A stretch of DNA of 64,000 nucleotides. It comes from Bostrychus sinensis (Eukaryota > Chordata > Actinopteri > Gobiiformes > Eleotridae). Position numbers and translations under genes: made by a program. The DNA lies in assembly GCA_020698575.1 (NCBI GenBank), contig CM036253.1:31611719-31675718 (forward strand), written 5' to 3'. The notes under the pieces are model-generated. The model made no database searches. It was given only the letters and a program-made list of their open reading frames with translations, and was not told the DNA's origin. Shown here piece by piece: positions 1 to 12,839 of the stretch (position 1 is its first letter; the number at the start of each line of letters is the position of its first letter).

Positions 1-105
1 GCATCTTAGTACATCTGGTCCTTAATCTTGGTTTGGGACTGTTTTGGGGGGTTTTTGGACCTCGTGTATAGCACAATTTTGTAACATTCAACTTTTTCTT
101 TTCAG

Positions 106-3100
106 GGAATCTTCTGACAAACTTCACCCTGGCTTCCAGCTCCAGCCTTGATTTAGATGAGAAATCCCGGCGAGAGTCAGTGCTGTCCAAGGACAGTGGC
201 ATCGAGAAGGACATGGAGCCTGGCGATGAGAGCACTCCCCAGTCTCCAGTCATTATGCCTGCTCTGGCCAGAAAGAAAGCCTTCAGGCCCGGCAGATCAT
301 TCAGCAAACTCAATCTGGTGAACGAAAAGATGGAGCAGTCCTCCTGTAACTTCTCCTCCTCCAGTGAGCAGCGCAGCCACACGGCCCGGGTCGTGGTCAT
401 GGGAGACGACCGTATACTGGGCAAACTGGCCAAAGCTTATCACAGCATCCGGTCAGTCAGAAACACATGTATGAATATACTAATTAACTTCATTAAAGAG
501 GGTCAAGTCATCAGCCCACTACACAGTGTTCTAGTAAAATAACAAAAAATAGGTTGGGTTCACTTCACGCATCCTGTTCCAGAATGTCAAACAAATCCGT
601 GATACATTTTTCATGGATGAATTACAAGCCACAAAAAAAAAAAAATCACAGATTTTAGATTAACTAGATATTTTTGACAACCACTCAACTACATGCAAGT
701 AATATCAGAACCTGGTTTGCGAGAGTGTCAATGTTTGACACTGTATGCTCAGATTTAATACATCAGTAACCATAAATTCTACTTTAATGAGTTCACTTTA
801 GCAACTGAACCTGATTCAGATCTGGGTCATACAGATTTAGTGTAATTTTTAATAAATATAAACAAAAACTATTCCTCGTTCCTGCTCCAAAAACATCTAA
901 ATTAATATTTTTATTTTGTTTCCTCATAGAAATGAATAGGATAGAACGGTTAATCTCGATACCAGGCTGCGTGCACAATTTTTCTGAATAAGTCACTCCT
1001 GGAAGTGATTTAAGTAGGAGGCAATATTTTAAAAACAAAACGCCCAAACTAAGACTGCACCACCAAAGTGGTGATTGTGTTTTTTATTCACGCGTTACAA
1101 CTGAACAAGTTTGGGAGTTATGGTGAACGCGTTGAATAAAGTTTGACTGACTGACTTATCTGACAGTTTTGTTTTGCCTTTTAGTCCGGAGCGCTTTATA
1201 TGTGAAAAAAGTTCGAAAATAGACCAATAGCAAATAGCAATAGCAAATTTCTACTAGATTTCATGAAACAGACCTGAAGCCTGAACCTTTTAAACATAAG
1301 TTCCTGTTTAAGTACCTGTTTGTGTTTGTTGACAATGGGCTTTATTTAGCTTTAACTAATTTCCCACAGGGAAAGGGAGTCTAAGCACATTCTGCTGACC
1401 AAGAAGATGAACTTGCAGTTCTATTACATTCCTGTCACTGATGTCGAGCCTTCCCTCACTCTGCAACCTGTGAGTTTCTTCCAAAAAAGGACTGACTGCT
1501 GAAATAACTATTTGAAATATTTCCTCATCATGCCTCTCTTCACAGGACGGCCCGGTTCAGGATGAAGCTCGACTGTCTCTCGCTTCCTTCTTGGGCAAAA
1601 TAGATGGTTGGTATGACGACAACATCAACATCCTCCAAACTGCCATCCCTAAACTTGCTGGAATGGTAATAATCGATAAAAAGTACAGAGTTTGAAGGAA
1701 GTTTTCATATTTTAAATTCTTGTGTGATGTGTATCTGTGGCAGCACATGAATCACAACAGGCCCTCAGAGCAGAACCTCTTCTTCCTGGACACTCTTTGT
1801 TATTATCTGCGCTGTGGAAGGCAAAAAGTTAACCTCCCAATTTACAAAGTCATGGTAAGAATATTTTCTATATAGTACATGAAGTTGTCCACCCAAAACA
1901 AGACATGGAAATCTTTTATTATACAAAAAGCAGAATAGATAGAAGAGAATTATTGGACCACCTGACTGTGTGGTACCCCATATATCAGTTTATAAGTGAG
2001 GTCACTAAACCCTAAACCCTATATATAACAAAACAGTGCACAAAATCCAAGGTGGAAAAACAGAAATTATCTTTATTTACCATTTGTATTTGAATGTATT
2101 AAAGCTGTGTGAACTAAAACTGTGAGTGGTGAGTGGAACAGAATCTATAAACAAAGATAAAATTCTTAGATTACTGATGAATCATTCAATCAGATAGCTC
2201 TATCAGAGGCAACAGCAGAGGAGGAGATTCAGAAAAATTCAGTGTTAGACAATAAAACCTGTCACAGGTTAGGAAAACTCTTTTGTTCCCTCTTTCAAGG
2301 TTTCTACTTTGAGGTTGGACTTCTGCTTCTTGAAACAGGGTCACAATGTTCAACAGAAATGAGACAGGACTTAGAGATACATGGGTCCAGAGTTGAAAAT
2401 GTGTAAAGTATGGATACAAAGATTGTTCACATCAAAGCATGTGACAAATAAACTTCTATCTATCACAGACTACAACAGCTGGTAGAGAAATTCATATCAT
2501 GTCCAATTACAGTTAGAGTAAAAGGTCCCCTATTAGCTATTATCAATGGCCATTACATAGGTTTTGAGCTATGTTCAAAAAAGTCAATTTAGTCCCATGT
2601 GTCTAAGTAGAATGGTAATAGCCAAAAAAAGTGAAACCAGAAACCAGGAAGTGCTTCTGTGTGTTTCTAAAGCCCATACACCATTACTGTACTCATTCCG
2701 ATATTTTCAGAGCTTAAATTGGTGTCACTACGAAGCAGTCAACTTATTTATCTATCCCTTAGCATCATGTTACTAATAGCTTTGCTAATGAGTCATTTTA
2801 TGCTCTGTCCATTCCCCACCATTACCAGCAGAGGGCGTCAGACACCTAATCCAAGCATTCACAGCAAAGTCAAAAGAAGATGAATGAAAGAAAAGGTTTT
2901 CTATATATTTAAGTCAAACATGAAATACTAACGCAAAGGTGTCCAAAACTATTTCAGAAAGCCTGAAAAAAGCATAATATAGGACCATTCAGCAGCATGT
3001 TAACATCTTACTCCAACTTTTCTTTCATGCCCCAGATGACAAAGTAAAAGATATACACAGATAAAAAAACTAAACATGAAAACTAACTATAACTACCTGA

Positions 3101-5348
3101 GTGGTTGGTCTATTATAGTGCCATAGTGTCTAATGGCAAAAAGAGGGCCGTGAAGTGCATTATTGTTGATGATACTTGTGTTGTCATTTCTGGTTGACTC
3201 AGATGACCTATTCCAGTAACAAAGCCAGCCCAGTGATAGAGGAGTTGTTTGTGTCCACACTGGAGGCATACGTGGCCGAGTTCAAACACCTCACGGACAA
3301 AGGCGCAAGTGGGTTTTTCAATCCCTCTCTGGTTTCTGTCTAATTCCTCCTTTTTTAGTGCTTGCTAATAAAGATTAATGTGACTTTGTTTATGACAGAA
3401 TCCTACAATCGAAGAAAGGGGTCAGCGGAGGTGTTTGGAGGAGTCATGTCAGTCAGCTACACACAGGTACTACAGCTTTTCACATGCTTTACTCCTGTTT
3501 GCTACTCTTAATTAAAGTATTTGCTTATAATGCCTTCCTTTCCTGCCCTGTCAGACCTCTGTAAGCCAGCGCGAGCAGGTGAAGGGAGTGTGCCCGATGG
3601 CATGTGGCGCTGTTATCACCTCTGAGCCCTCTTCTGAATATGGTCAGTCTTATACTGCATGATACTGTGATTTGAGTATGATTGTCAAATGTATTGTTTT
3701 AATCCTTTGGACTTTCTGCAGGTGGGGATTACCTTGGTGTCAGATTTAACTCTGTGAACCCAGAAGAGAAAAAAGTAAGAAGTTTACAAATGAACTTAGA
3801 GCCACATTATTAGATATAGCTGTTCTAATGCTTCTAAATGCAACTATGTTATCAACAAATCATATCACAGTAACACAAAGCATTTAAGGCTTGAGTTTCT
3901 TGTGACATGAAAAGGCCTAGAACTAACTTTGTTTTTGTTCTTGCCACCTCTAGTACAAGAAAAAAAAAATCTGTTGTTGCAGAGTATGTAACACCCTTTA
4001 GACATGTTAAAGACAAACCTGGTAAAGTTTAAACCGAGCATTAGGAAGGAAAAAAGATGATTTTTGTGACTGAAATGGTTGTTGGTGCCACATAGGCTGG
4101 TCTGAGGATTCTCTCTCTACTTTTTACAGAGAATTGTCTAAAAAAAGGGAAAGTATCCAGTGATTGGCAGTTCTGTGGGGGGAAAAGCCTGGCTTTCTGT
4201 CATCTTAAACCAGCCTGGCCATTCTCCTCTGAACTCTATAAATAATAATGATGATGGATTAGATGTATGTTCAGTTTTATTTATATAGCCCAATATCACA
4301 ACAGCAGTCACCTCAAAGGGCTTTACGAACAAATAGTCACACAACCAAACAAACACACTATCAGACATAACACACAATGAAACATAAACAATAACTACAC
4401 TAAACTAAACAGACCCAGGACACCCCCTGTCCTTAGACCCTCCTTCTGGGTAAGGAAAAATTCTTAAAAAAAAAAAAAAAAACAGCTCTGTGGAAAGAAA
4501 AAGAAGAAACCTTATAGAGACCATACTGAAGGAGAGATCCTCTCCCAGGACAGACAGACAACATGTGTGTAGGACTGTTAGTCCATTAGCTCATCTATAG
4601 GATCATAGTTTATGTCTGTAAGGATGCAGCAGGGGGCCTCATCCAGACAGGGGAGTGGGGGTGGGGTAGGCACAGTATAGATACTATATGAACAGGGGAG
4701 AGAGTGGGATTTGAACCACCAACCTTCTGGTTATTGAACGACAACTCTACCACCAGAACACACCAAACACCAACAACTGTGCTACATGCAAAGTCTGTTA
4801 AATCTCCTGTCTTCTCCTTTCTGATGTTGGTTTGGAGCATTTTTATTTTTTATTTATATTTTAACATGTTTAAATGAATTGAGTTGCTGATAGTTGTGGT
4901 TGTAGTAGTAGTTGAACAGATAATACCTAATAATGTGGCCAATGAGTGTATAACACTTTCTATATATAAATAGCTATTCTTTATAATGTTATAGTGAGTT
5001 ATGATTCTGTTTTGCACATAGAAAATCTTCACCAAAACCATTAGCATTAAAGTCATGGAAAACAGAACACTGGAGGTGTGTTTGGACAAGGACTCCCGCA
5101 GGACATACACCAACATCCAGAGGTACTGCTATACCACTGTGATATTTATGTTGTCATTGTCTTTTGTCTCTTGTGTCTAATTATTCTTATGCCTGTTTCA
5201 CAGGATCGAAGTGACGCCATGCATGGACCCAGGGTGTAATATCCAGAGCAGGTTCAACCTGAGCGTCAACAAAGAGCTTCTTCTGAGTAAATACGTGAAC
5301 AAAGTCTTATCACTGCCAATTAATACCTTCAGTGGTGTGACTGACTGA
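106..5348 (+). CDS. pik3r6: PI3-kinase gamma regulatory subunit 6 (p84/p87), last ten exons; 5' part outside window
   Basis: Exons read as 106-451, 1370-1469, 1546-1665, 1744-1854, 3203-3308, 3399-3466, 3555-3642, 3722-3774, 5022-5122 and 5204-5348 (stop TGA). They splice in frame to 411 visible residues. The protein is the non-catalytic adaptor of class IB PI3K; in the family it binds p110-gamma and G-beta-gamma and makes the kinase responsive to GPCRs and Ras at the plasma membrane. Visible landmarks are a serine-rich linker with SVLSKDSGIEKD, the block ARVVVMGDDRILGKLAKAYH, the block NLQFYYIPV, and the C-terminus PINTFSG. All match what I remember of human PIK3R6. The C-terminal part corresponds to the pseudo-catalytic and G-beta-gamma-binding regions described for p101. 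The paralogue pik3r5 (p101) is the alternative; the adjacent mfsd6l favours pik3r6, as in human. The N-terminal helical region lies upstream of the window. Confidence 0.8.
2519..2990. repeat. Family A interspersed repeat (degraded copy) in pik3r6 intron 4
   Basis: The 1.35-kb intron 1855-3202 contains a degraded copy of a repeat also seen near 14052, 23060, 27165, 43480, 49855 and 58438. Shared text includes the AAAGTCAATTTAG block near 2580, the CAGCAGAGGGCGTCAGA block near 2827 and terminal GCATAATATAGGACC near 2971. Better copies end in inverted TAAAGAGGCTATATTATG-type sequence, so this is probably a short DNA element. Borders are approximate. Confidence 0.45.
4255..4790 (-). repeat. Interspersed retroposon-like repeat with tRNA-like head, pik3r6 intron 8
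   Basis: It starts near TTTATTTATATAGCCCAATA, a phrase common in dispersed fish repeats, and passes an A18 run. On the minus strand, near 4690-4760, it contains a tRNA-like pair of internal promoter boxes (TGGTAGAGTTGTCG, then GGTTCAAATCCC). The tRNA-like head suggests a SINE or SINE-derived piece on the minus strand. It fills much of the 1.25-kb intron 3775-5021. It is not a functional tRNA: no cloverleaf can be drawn. Confidence 0.45.
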
Positions 5349-6412
5349 GAGATATGGCCTGTTAACTTCTTAATATCAGCCTGTGTCCATGCAGCAGGTT
5401 GAAATAATCATTTGCCTCTTGGATTAAACGAATAGAGAATTATCATGAGTTGCCTTGTGATCTTGGTTTAAAAATGTGATTAAATAATCATTAGAGCAGT
5501 ATTTAGCCCTCAGCAGTCAGGTATGTTAGTAGAAGAAATCTAACACAACAATAACATAAGAACCAATCTAACACTAATAGGTAACATTCTAGTAACTATG
5601 TCTATGAGTATTAACGCAAAAAAGTCCTAAAAAGTACAAATAGCAATCTCAGAACCACAGATCATTTGAGGATCTTTTAAGTATAGCATATAATTATGGC
5701 AAGAGTAGTCAAATGAACTTTGTAGATGAGCAAACTCTAAGACATACGTGCATATAGTGGCAGATAATTTGGTAAATCTAAATCCCCTTCAGTGAATGAG
5801 TGTCAGCCTTGCGACTGAAGCGGCAATTTCCCATGGTGTACCTCGCCTCAGGCCCATAGTTGCTGGGATAATGGAAGAAAATTATCAAATGACATGATTA
5901 GCTTCACAAGGCAGATATCAATAGCATGTACATTTACAAAGATATATAGTATATTACACTTGCACTCTCTATTTCACTATATCCATTTTCAATATTTTAA
6001 TAATTAACAGTGATTATCAAGGACATGTGTCAGTGCTGCCTTAATTTAGTGAAATTGTTAAAAAAAAAAATAGGATGACTGGCCACAGTATTAGTTTATA
6101 GGATGAAAGGCATTGCAAAAATGCACAAATGAAAAAAATCTAGATTTGTAAAGCCTACTACATCCTTACTTATTACTTTACATCAGAATATTGAAGCTTG
6201 ATGTAGAGTAAATGTATAAATGTAAGTATAAGAAAGTGATAAAACTGCAATCAAATATATTTGTTGTATTGCATCAAATGAGGAAATGTGTTATCCAATC
6301 AGAGAGCTCATTTTTTTAACTTGCATGGAGGACCAATTTTTTTTTTTTTTTTAATGAAGACCAATGACACTGTCAGGACATGACCCCTGCATTTGCATTT
6401 CAGTGACAGAAG

Positions 6413-6443
<31 letters not shown>

Positions 6444-6839
6444 ATGTGGGAACAAATAAAAGGGGGAAAAAAGTAAAGCAAAAACAAATTAAGGCACAGA
6501 TTAATAAATGTAGAAATAAAGACAGAAAGGGAATAATTATAGGCCTTTATTTATTTATTTATTTAACCCAAAACTTACATCTTATTTAAATATATATATA
6601 TTTATTTTATTTCATCATTTGTTATTTTTTTCCTGTTTAAATAATTACTTGATTAATTTGCACTGATTGATTTGGCAGTTTTGGTCCTCCATAAAACTGA
6701 GCCTTTGTCTGTAAATATATTAAGAAAAGTGTGCGTCATTTTCACAGATGAAAATTCCTCTCTTGTTGCACATAAATAAAAGCACTTTTTCTCTTTGTAT
6801 TTCCGTGTTGTGCTTCCTTCGTGTGGTTGTACTGCCTCC
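5349..6839. other. pik3r6 3' UTR/downstream and spacer to mfsd6l
   Basis: No coding region is supported. ATTAAA hexamers at about 5423 and 5478 are possible pik3r6 poly(A) signals. Around 5790-5875 there is a worn copy of the SINE seen at 34259 and 55513 (it keeps GTGTACC..CGCC and CCATAGTTGCTGGGATA). The rest is AT-rich, with a TAAA microsatellite at about 6413-6446 and T and A runs. Confidence 0.5.
6413..6446. repeat. (TAAA)n microsatellite
   Basis: About eight tandem AAAT/TAAA units sit in the AT-rich spacer. An inverse TTTA-rich run follows near 6546-6565, so the two could pair as a hairpin. Confidence 0.85.
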
Positions 6840-7022
6840 CCGCCTGGAGAGGGCGCTCCTGACGCGACAGTGTTAGTACTTGGCTGAATGTACTTTACAC
6901 AAATGCGGCAGAAGCAGATGTAGCAGCGAATAAAAGTAAAAAAAAAGACACGCTGGAAGTGATGTGGGAGGCTGAATGAATGGTAAACATGGCGAAGTTT
7001 AAGAGCTTTTAACCGGAAACAG
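6840..7022 (+). promoter_or_regulatory. mfsd6l: mfsd6l promoter and noncoding first exon
   Basis: A local rise in GC and CpG (CGCCTGGAGAGGGCGCTCC near 6842) precedes a transcript-like segment ending at a consensus donor, ACAG|GTAAGA, at 7022/7023. The matching acceptor, CCTTAG|TCATTG, is at 8251/8252, giving a 5'-UTR intron of 7023-8251. The transcription start is not fixed by sequence. The short ATGs in this exon reach stops quickly and do not form the protein. Confidence 0.55.
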
Positions 7023-8251
7023 GTAAGAAAAGTCTGTATTTAATGTTTTTTGTATTGTGACATGACGTGGACTTTATGTGCAGAGAGATAAACAGCGGGG
7101 ACAGGTGTGTGACCGACAGGTGTTAACGGCTGTCAGCTTCTTTTTCAACAAAAGTTGTCATATTTATCTCTTCATTATCTAGTATTTGAACTTGTGTGTT
7201 GGGAAACTGTAGCTTAGTTTTAAAGAGCAGTTCAACAGGATAATTTAATATTTCGTAGGTGTGGTTTTGTAACATTGGCTGTTTTATTCTTTACGTAGTA
7301 GGGGACACGATGACACATGTCTGCCATTGGTCCTGTACTGTCTGCTTCTCTAAACTGTACTGACAGTTACCTGCTGTAGGAAATAAGAGACACATAGTTC
7401 CCCTTTTTACAGAATACTGAACTAACTCTTTATTACCGTGATACATTTTAAAATAGCTCAAGCAACTCTGATTATTTTAGATGCTGTATTATTTCATAAA
7501 GGCAAAATGAAATACCTTTTTATTGAAAAGTATTTGCTATTTATGTGTGTATATAGCTTTAAATGCATATACACACTTTTTACACACATTTTAGAGGCAT
7601 ACTTGCATCCAAAAATTACAATACACCATAGTTTCACATTTTTATTACTTCTATTCCCATTTTTATGTTTGTAGTAATATTTTAGATAAAAAGGGCAATA
7701 CTTGACCAATTAGTTTATTTTACTTAAGCAATATAACATGCAGTATAAGAAGTGACATCAGGGGCATCAAGGCATAAAATATTAAATACATCTTGTACAT
7801 AAAAAAACAACTTGAAGCTATCAGCCAATTAGAGAATGTGTTGGATGTTGTTAAGTAAATCACAATAGGCCTTTATCTGTTTACTTAAGATTTAACTTTT
7901 ATTATAATATTATACTCAGGAATATCATTATTTGGCATTTAGATTATAAGTTTAGTTCTAGCTTTAGTCCTAGTTTAATCTGCGGCTTAGTCCAAGTTTA
8001 GTTTTTTTTTTTCATGCCATTTTAATACAATACAGTATATCTACCAAATCAATAATATTCCTACAACTTCCCCTGGTATGTAACCAACTGTAATATAAGT
8101 AATTTCTGCACATTATGAGATTAGGTGGTTCTTGATAAGCCAGATGAAATAGTTAAAAAAGTTTAAAAAAGAGATTTAATGCAATAGGCCAGATGCTTAT
8201 TCAGCATGTCTAACTGTTCTATTTTGATCCCTCACTCTCTTTTATCCTTAG
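7023..8251. other. 5'-UTR intron of mfsd6l
   Basis: AT-rich sequence between donor GTAAGA and acceptor TTAG. I see no exon in it. Around 7941-8003 several TTTAGTCC-like 11-mers occur, resembling the repeat that expands at 57310-58292. Confidence 0.5.
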
Positions 8252-8297
8252 TCATTGCCCTGCCCCTTGCTTCACCAGTGCTGCCTGTTGAACCAGC

Positions 8298-10016
8298 ATG
8301 AGGAGGAACAGGCAGATCAACGTTTCACGTGCCCTGGCTCTGGCCGGTGCCTTCAATTTCCTCATCTCGGCTGCCAAAGCATGTCTTCTTCCCTTCCTCA
8401 CACTGTACCTTCGCCATCTTGGCTTTAACCCCACAGAAACTGGTCTCGTGATGGGAACAAAGCACTTCATTACGCTAGTGTGGAGCCCCACAGCTAGCCT
8501 GCTATCCAAGTATTACGACAAGAGACGAGTTTTGATAAATGGCTGTCTGGTGGCCTCTGCAATCGTCGCCCTGGTTATTCCATTCATCCCACCAGCAGAT
8601 GTGCGCAAATTAAGCTGTATTAATAATATTTCAGAAGAGAAAGCTAGTCCAACGCAAAGCACAAGAAGCAATGGGCTAACGCAAGCTAGTTTCACGACTC
8701 ATGCTAACCTTAAAAATGCAAGTCCTAGCGAAGTGTCTATTGAGGTGACTAGCAGACCTCAAGAAGAAAACATTAGCCTGTCTTTGCCTTCTAGTATCAA
8801 CCGAAGCACTTCTTTTTTCACTAGCATACCAGCGCTAAGGAAAAAGAGGTCTAATGTCAGAAAACAAGACGATTTTAATGAAAAATCCCAGTTGGTTGAC
8901 AATACGGAGAGCCATTTTGACTTTCTGACTAGTTTAAAGGCAATAGACATCCAACACCAGCTATTTTTCCTTATTCTCATTGCTGTTTCTATATTGACCG
9001 CTATGCTAGCTCCATTAGAGTGGACAGCAGATGATGGCCTTTTTGAATACCTCGATTTTGCTGATGCTTCCGATCGCTACAGCAATTCCAAAATGTGGAG
9101 TTTGATTGGAGCGGCATTTGGCGTCGGCGGAGCTGGAATTCTTGTAAGTCGGCTCAGCTGTCTCATAGCTGCTGAGACACCAAGAAGTGCCGTCCATTTT
9201 GTTTGTTTTGCTATCATTGCACTTGGGACAATCGCTGTTTCTAGTTTTCTACCATTTTATCTTAACAGGAAGCATACAAGGGCTAATGGTTTGGTAAAAG
9301 GACTGCAGTTAGTGCGTGGATCCATCCACGCTTTGCTATGCGCCATTACGGTTTTGCTAGTTGGAATGGTTATTTCGACAGTGGAGAACTTCCTACTTTG
9401 GAAAATGCAGGATAACGGAAGCAATGAACTACACATGGGATTATCATTAGCACTTGGACTGTTATCCCAAGCATCCTTTCCTTTATTTCTTAGAAGAATA
9501 TCCAAAATTCTCAGCCCAGGAAGGGTGCTTGCAATTGCCGCAGCCATTTTAGCAGTCCAGTGCTTCTACTTTTCATTCCTCTGGGGACCTTGGGCTGTCC
9601 TGCCTGCCCAAATTTTGAATACTCTGAGCTTCGGAGCACTTTGGTGGGCCGTTCAAGTGCAATGCGATGACGTAGCTACACCAGGAACGGAAAGGAGCGT
9701 CAACAGAGTCTATAGTGCCCTGTGTCTCGATTTGGGACGAACATTGGGAAGCGTTATCGGAGGACTTGTGGTGCAGGAGTTCGGAATTGCGTGGATGTTC
9801 AGAGGAGTGGCACTAGGGCTGATATTATGGTGCGCAATCTTGCCTCTGCTACAGGTCAAAGCCCCTAGACAGAGAAGGATTAACTATTCAAGGTTGCTAG
9901 CAGCTGATGCAAGTGAAGCTAGCGAGTCGGAGTCTGAACAGGAGAGAGACTGGTTAGATAAAGCCATGGAAGATGATCGGAGCAATAATAACTATGGAAG
10001 GAGGACGCACCCCTGA
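8298..10016 (+). CDS. mfsd6l: Major facilitator superfamily domain-containing protein 6-like
   Basis: A single uninterrupted exon encodes 572 residues, close to the roughly 586 I recall for human MFSD6L, whose coding region is also intronless. It is a predicted multi-pass membrane transporter of the MFS fold; the substrate is unknown. Hydrophobic segments run at about 10-90 (three helices, with GLVMGTKHFITLVWSP and the basic turn YYDKRR corresponding to MFS motif A). A hydrophilic Ser/Asn-rich loop follows at about 95-215, then further helices at about 216-240, 275-325, 345-365, 380-460 and 485-520. The tail is acidic and Ser-rich (SEASESESEQERD). ATG 8298 is the first in-frame Met after the acceptor at 8251 and sits 46 bp into the exon. 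The downstream position next to pik3r6 on the same strand matches the human neighbourhood. Confidence 0.9.
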   Translation: MRRNRQINVSRALALAGAFNFLISAAKACLLPFLTLYLRHLGFNPTETGLVMGTKHFITLVWSPTASLLSKYYDKRRVLINGCLVASAIVALVIPFIPPADVRKLSCINNISEEKASPTQSTRSNGLTQASFTTHANLKNASPSEVSIEVTSRPQEENISLSLPSSINRSTSFFTSIPALRKKRSNVRKQDDFNEKSQLVDNTESHFDFLTSLKAIDIQHQLFFLILIAVSILTAMLAPLEWTADDGLFEYLDFADASDRYSNSKMWSLIGAAFGVGGAGILVSRLSCLIAAETPRSAVHFVCFAIIALGTIAVSSFLPFYLNRKHTRANGLVKGLQLVRGSIHALLCAITVLLVGMVISTVENFLLWKMQDNGSNELHMGLSLALGLLSQASFPLFLRRISKILSPGRVLAIAAAILAVQCFYFSFLWGPWAVLPAQILNTLSFGALWWAVQVQCDDVATPGTERSVNRVYSALCLDLGRTLGSVIGGLVVQEFGIAWMFRGVALGLILWCAILPLLQVKAPRQRRINYSRLLAADASEASESESEQERDWLDKAMEDDRSNNNYGRRTHP

Positions 10017-10941
10017 AGAGACACTAGAAGAATACTTGACCAATAGAATGTAACATTATCCTCATGAATTTATGACATTAGCTGTGAAAGCTGCTACATT
10101 GATTGAACATGGATACATATTGAAAGCAGTTTTAGTGGTCATTGCGAGGCTCGAGTGTGCATTAGCTTCCATAGTTTTTAACCTCACCTCAGTGGTTTCA
10201 ACCATATATAATGTAGTATATGGTTGTTTGAAGATAGTGCTAATCACTTTTGTTGATTAGATGATACAGAAGTGCCAGACAAACACAAAATGTTTTCTCA
10301 AAAGCTTTGCTTGTTCTTGTCATTAACATATTTCAAGTAGGAAGCTTGTACATGTAAAACAACATGGGCAAAGTCTAGCTACATCTATCTAACTTCAGAG
10401 AGTCTAGATTTTACAGTTCTTACTTTCTGGGTTAAATTATAGCTTTTGCTGTCAAAATTATATTAAAGTAAAGAAGAACTTGTGACATGAAAGAAACAAT
10501 CCCTAAAATGTAGTTAAGTGATTAGTTCCTGATTTGACTTACTGTTCCGTGGAAACAAGACTTAAGTCACTTCAACAGAAGAAAGGTTAAACTTCACAGA
10601 GCATTCACAAACTCCAAACACCAACCTATTTACCGTCAATAACTCCATCTTCATTGTCATCTCTCTAATACAGTATTTTTTGTATTTACGTTTTTAGTTT
10701 GTGTGTTTACAGGGAATCATCTGTAAGTGTTAGCATTGTCCAGGAAGTGTCCCACTTCAGGCGCAAAGTAGCCTACTAAGTACATCCTCTCTATTCCTGC
10801 CCATAAATTATATTATTATAAGCAAGTAGCTTGTTATTTTTGCAATGAGCTTTCTGTAAATATTGTAATTTACATTAGCACATCCATTACAGACAAAAAA
10901 GATGCTTAGAGAATGAATACAAGCTAATGTTGATACACAAG

Positions 10942-11367
10942 TTTAAAGGGGAACAATGTAACTTTTGGTTGCATCTTTCTCTATGGAGCTCCCCCTACAT
11001 TTCTGAGTAGGCTAAAGCACTATCGCAAAAACTCACAAGTCCAATTGACTCCTGTGTGACCCTTTGCTTTGCTTGACTCTTGATTTCTTCTCATATCCGC
11101 ACAAATGTTTCCTCTGCCGTCACATAAATCTAGGAACTAAAGCCATCGTTAGCTTGGTGTTTGGCTAACCGGGACATGCCGCTTTTTTTTTTGTGAGACC
11201 CGAGACTTCAGGGAGACTGGGTTGGCTCTCCCATTCTTGCAAGGCTAGTTTTTCACCATAATACGCCAGGGGGAGATGCAGGGGGCTTTATTCACCCTGC
11301 AACATCTCATTACACTAGCTCCAAAACTGTTTAAGGTTAAAAAAAAGTTACATTGTTCCCCTTTAAA
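10942..11367. mobile_element. MITE with 25-bp perfect terminal inverted repeats, TTAA-type ends
   Basis: The left end TTTAAAGGGGAACAATGTAA (continuing CTTTT) is an exact inverted match of the right end. Both ends read TTTAAA, so the target duplication could be TTAA (piggyBac-like), TTTAA or TA; the ends alone do not decide. The 426-bp interior has no ORF of note. Perfect ends suggest a fairly recent insertion. Confidence 0.8.
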
Positions 11368-12593
11368 TTACAGCAATTGATAATAAATTGTGATATTCTT
11401 GTATCGTCAGTGCTCAAAACAAAGGGATCAGGAGTCAAGTTTAGCATTTTGAAAATTGATAATACAGTATAATGAGCACAGATGGAAAAATCTTCATCAA
11501 AATGTAAATTGCTATTATCCACTCCCAACTGGTTTCACTGCTTTAGAGACATTGGTTTACCCTCTGACAGTGTGTTGACTTTTAGCACTCATTACTGCGT
11601 TTTATTTCCTCTCCGTCTTATCAAAGTGGTTAAGAGCCAAATGCTCCGATGGACAGACAGATATGAGGCAGCTTGTTTTACAAACCGACATTTGCATAAG
11701 TTATTCTTTTACAATGCAAACAAGGTAACAGGATAGGACAGGTTAGCTCCCACTGTAGAAATCCAGCAAACAGAAGAAGTGTGCACAAGGAGAGACCACG
11801 CCTATGGACACCACTTGTTAAAAGTCATGTGTTATTAAATGGGACTGGAAGTTAAGTTCACTATATTAAATAATTCTGTGATGTTTTCTTGGCTATACAT
11901 TTTTTAAATGAGCCCAAAAATGCTTAGTTCAAAGTCTATGTTTCTAATCTAACATTGCTTTATTTGAATCAAACCTGGCTTCCTCTTTAAAAAAGGCCTT
12001 TTGCGTCACCAGAGCTTAGTGAAGTATTTGTAAAGTGGGCCCAGCCTTGAGTAGTATTTGCAGACTTTAACTGTGAAGAATGAAACTAAGTGCAATTTAC
12101 AAACGTGGCCTTAAGACTGATGTGTTTGCAATAAATAAATATGTATGCATTAATTAAATATGTTTGCACGTGTTTTTTGTGACTTGTTCAACTGTAAACA
12201 TTTTACACAACACACTGACCTGAGTGGGGGTCTAGTGTTACATATTTTGTGTTTGTGAAAGCAGGGTTGTTTCCTATTGCAGAATGGACTTGTAGAGGTG
12301 GAGTGTGTGGTTTATAGTGGCATCTAGTGGTGATATTGCAAGATTGCAATTTTTAAGCCTCATACGCCAATCTCCATGCTGTGGACACCAATTGAAACGT
12401 TTTGGTGGCTCAAAAATGGCATACAGTAGCTTACTACACTTAACTAATGTGTGCTGAAGAAGAAGAAACTTGTCCATTAGTAGTGCAGAGTTTATCTTTG
12501 TTTTTACATTTTTTTCAGGAAATATTTAGAACAACAAGACCATTATATTGTGCAAACATGTTGTTTATCAATATTTGTGTATAACATTATGCC

Positions 12594-12839
12594 CAGCGGC
12601 AAAAACTTGGTAATGAGGGGCCCCAATGCAGGTTTTCAGAATGGGCCCTAAAGTTATGAAGCACATTTAGGTTCATGCATTAGGCCTCTAATTTATTAAG
12701 TGTAGCTTTTAGCTGATTTACTGTTTGCATAATTTCATTCAAATAACGTTTTGATTATAATTGAACAAAAAAATTGTAAACTAACCTCCTGGGCTCCAGT
12801 GCAGTTGCACTGGCTGCACTGCCTGATCCTACGCACCTG
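12594..12839. mobile_element. Short hAT-type element, family B, 8-bp TSD ATTATGCC
   Basis: The 246-bp segment is flanked by exact ATTATGCC at 12586-12593 and 12840-12847. Ends are CAGCGG... and ...ACGCACCTG. The interior shares GGGCCC and CAGTTGCACTGGCTGCACTGCCT with copies at 33893 and 35934. It has no coding capacity. Confidence 0.8.

Noticed and set aside
106..5348. pik3r5 (p101) identity
   Set aside because: Linker SVLSKDSGIE and the terminal PINTFSG fit remembered PIK3R6, and mfsd6l adjacency agrees; not fully excluded.
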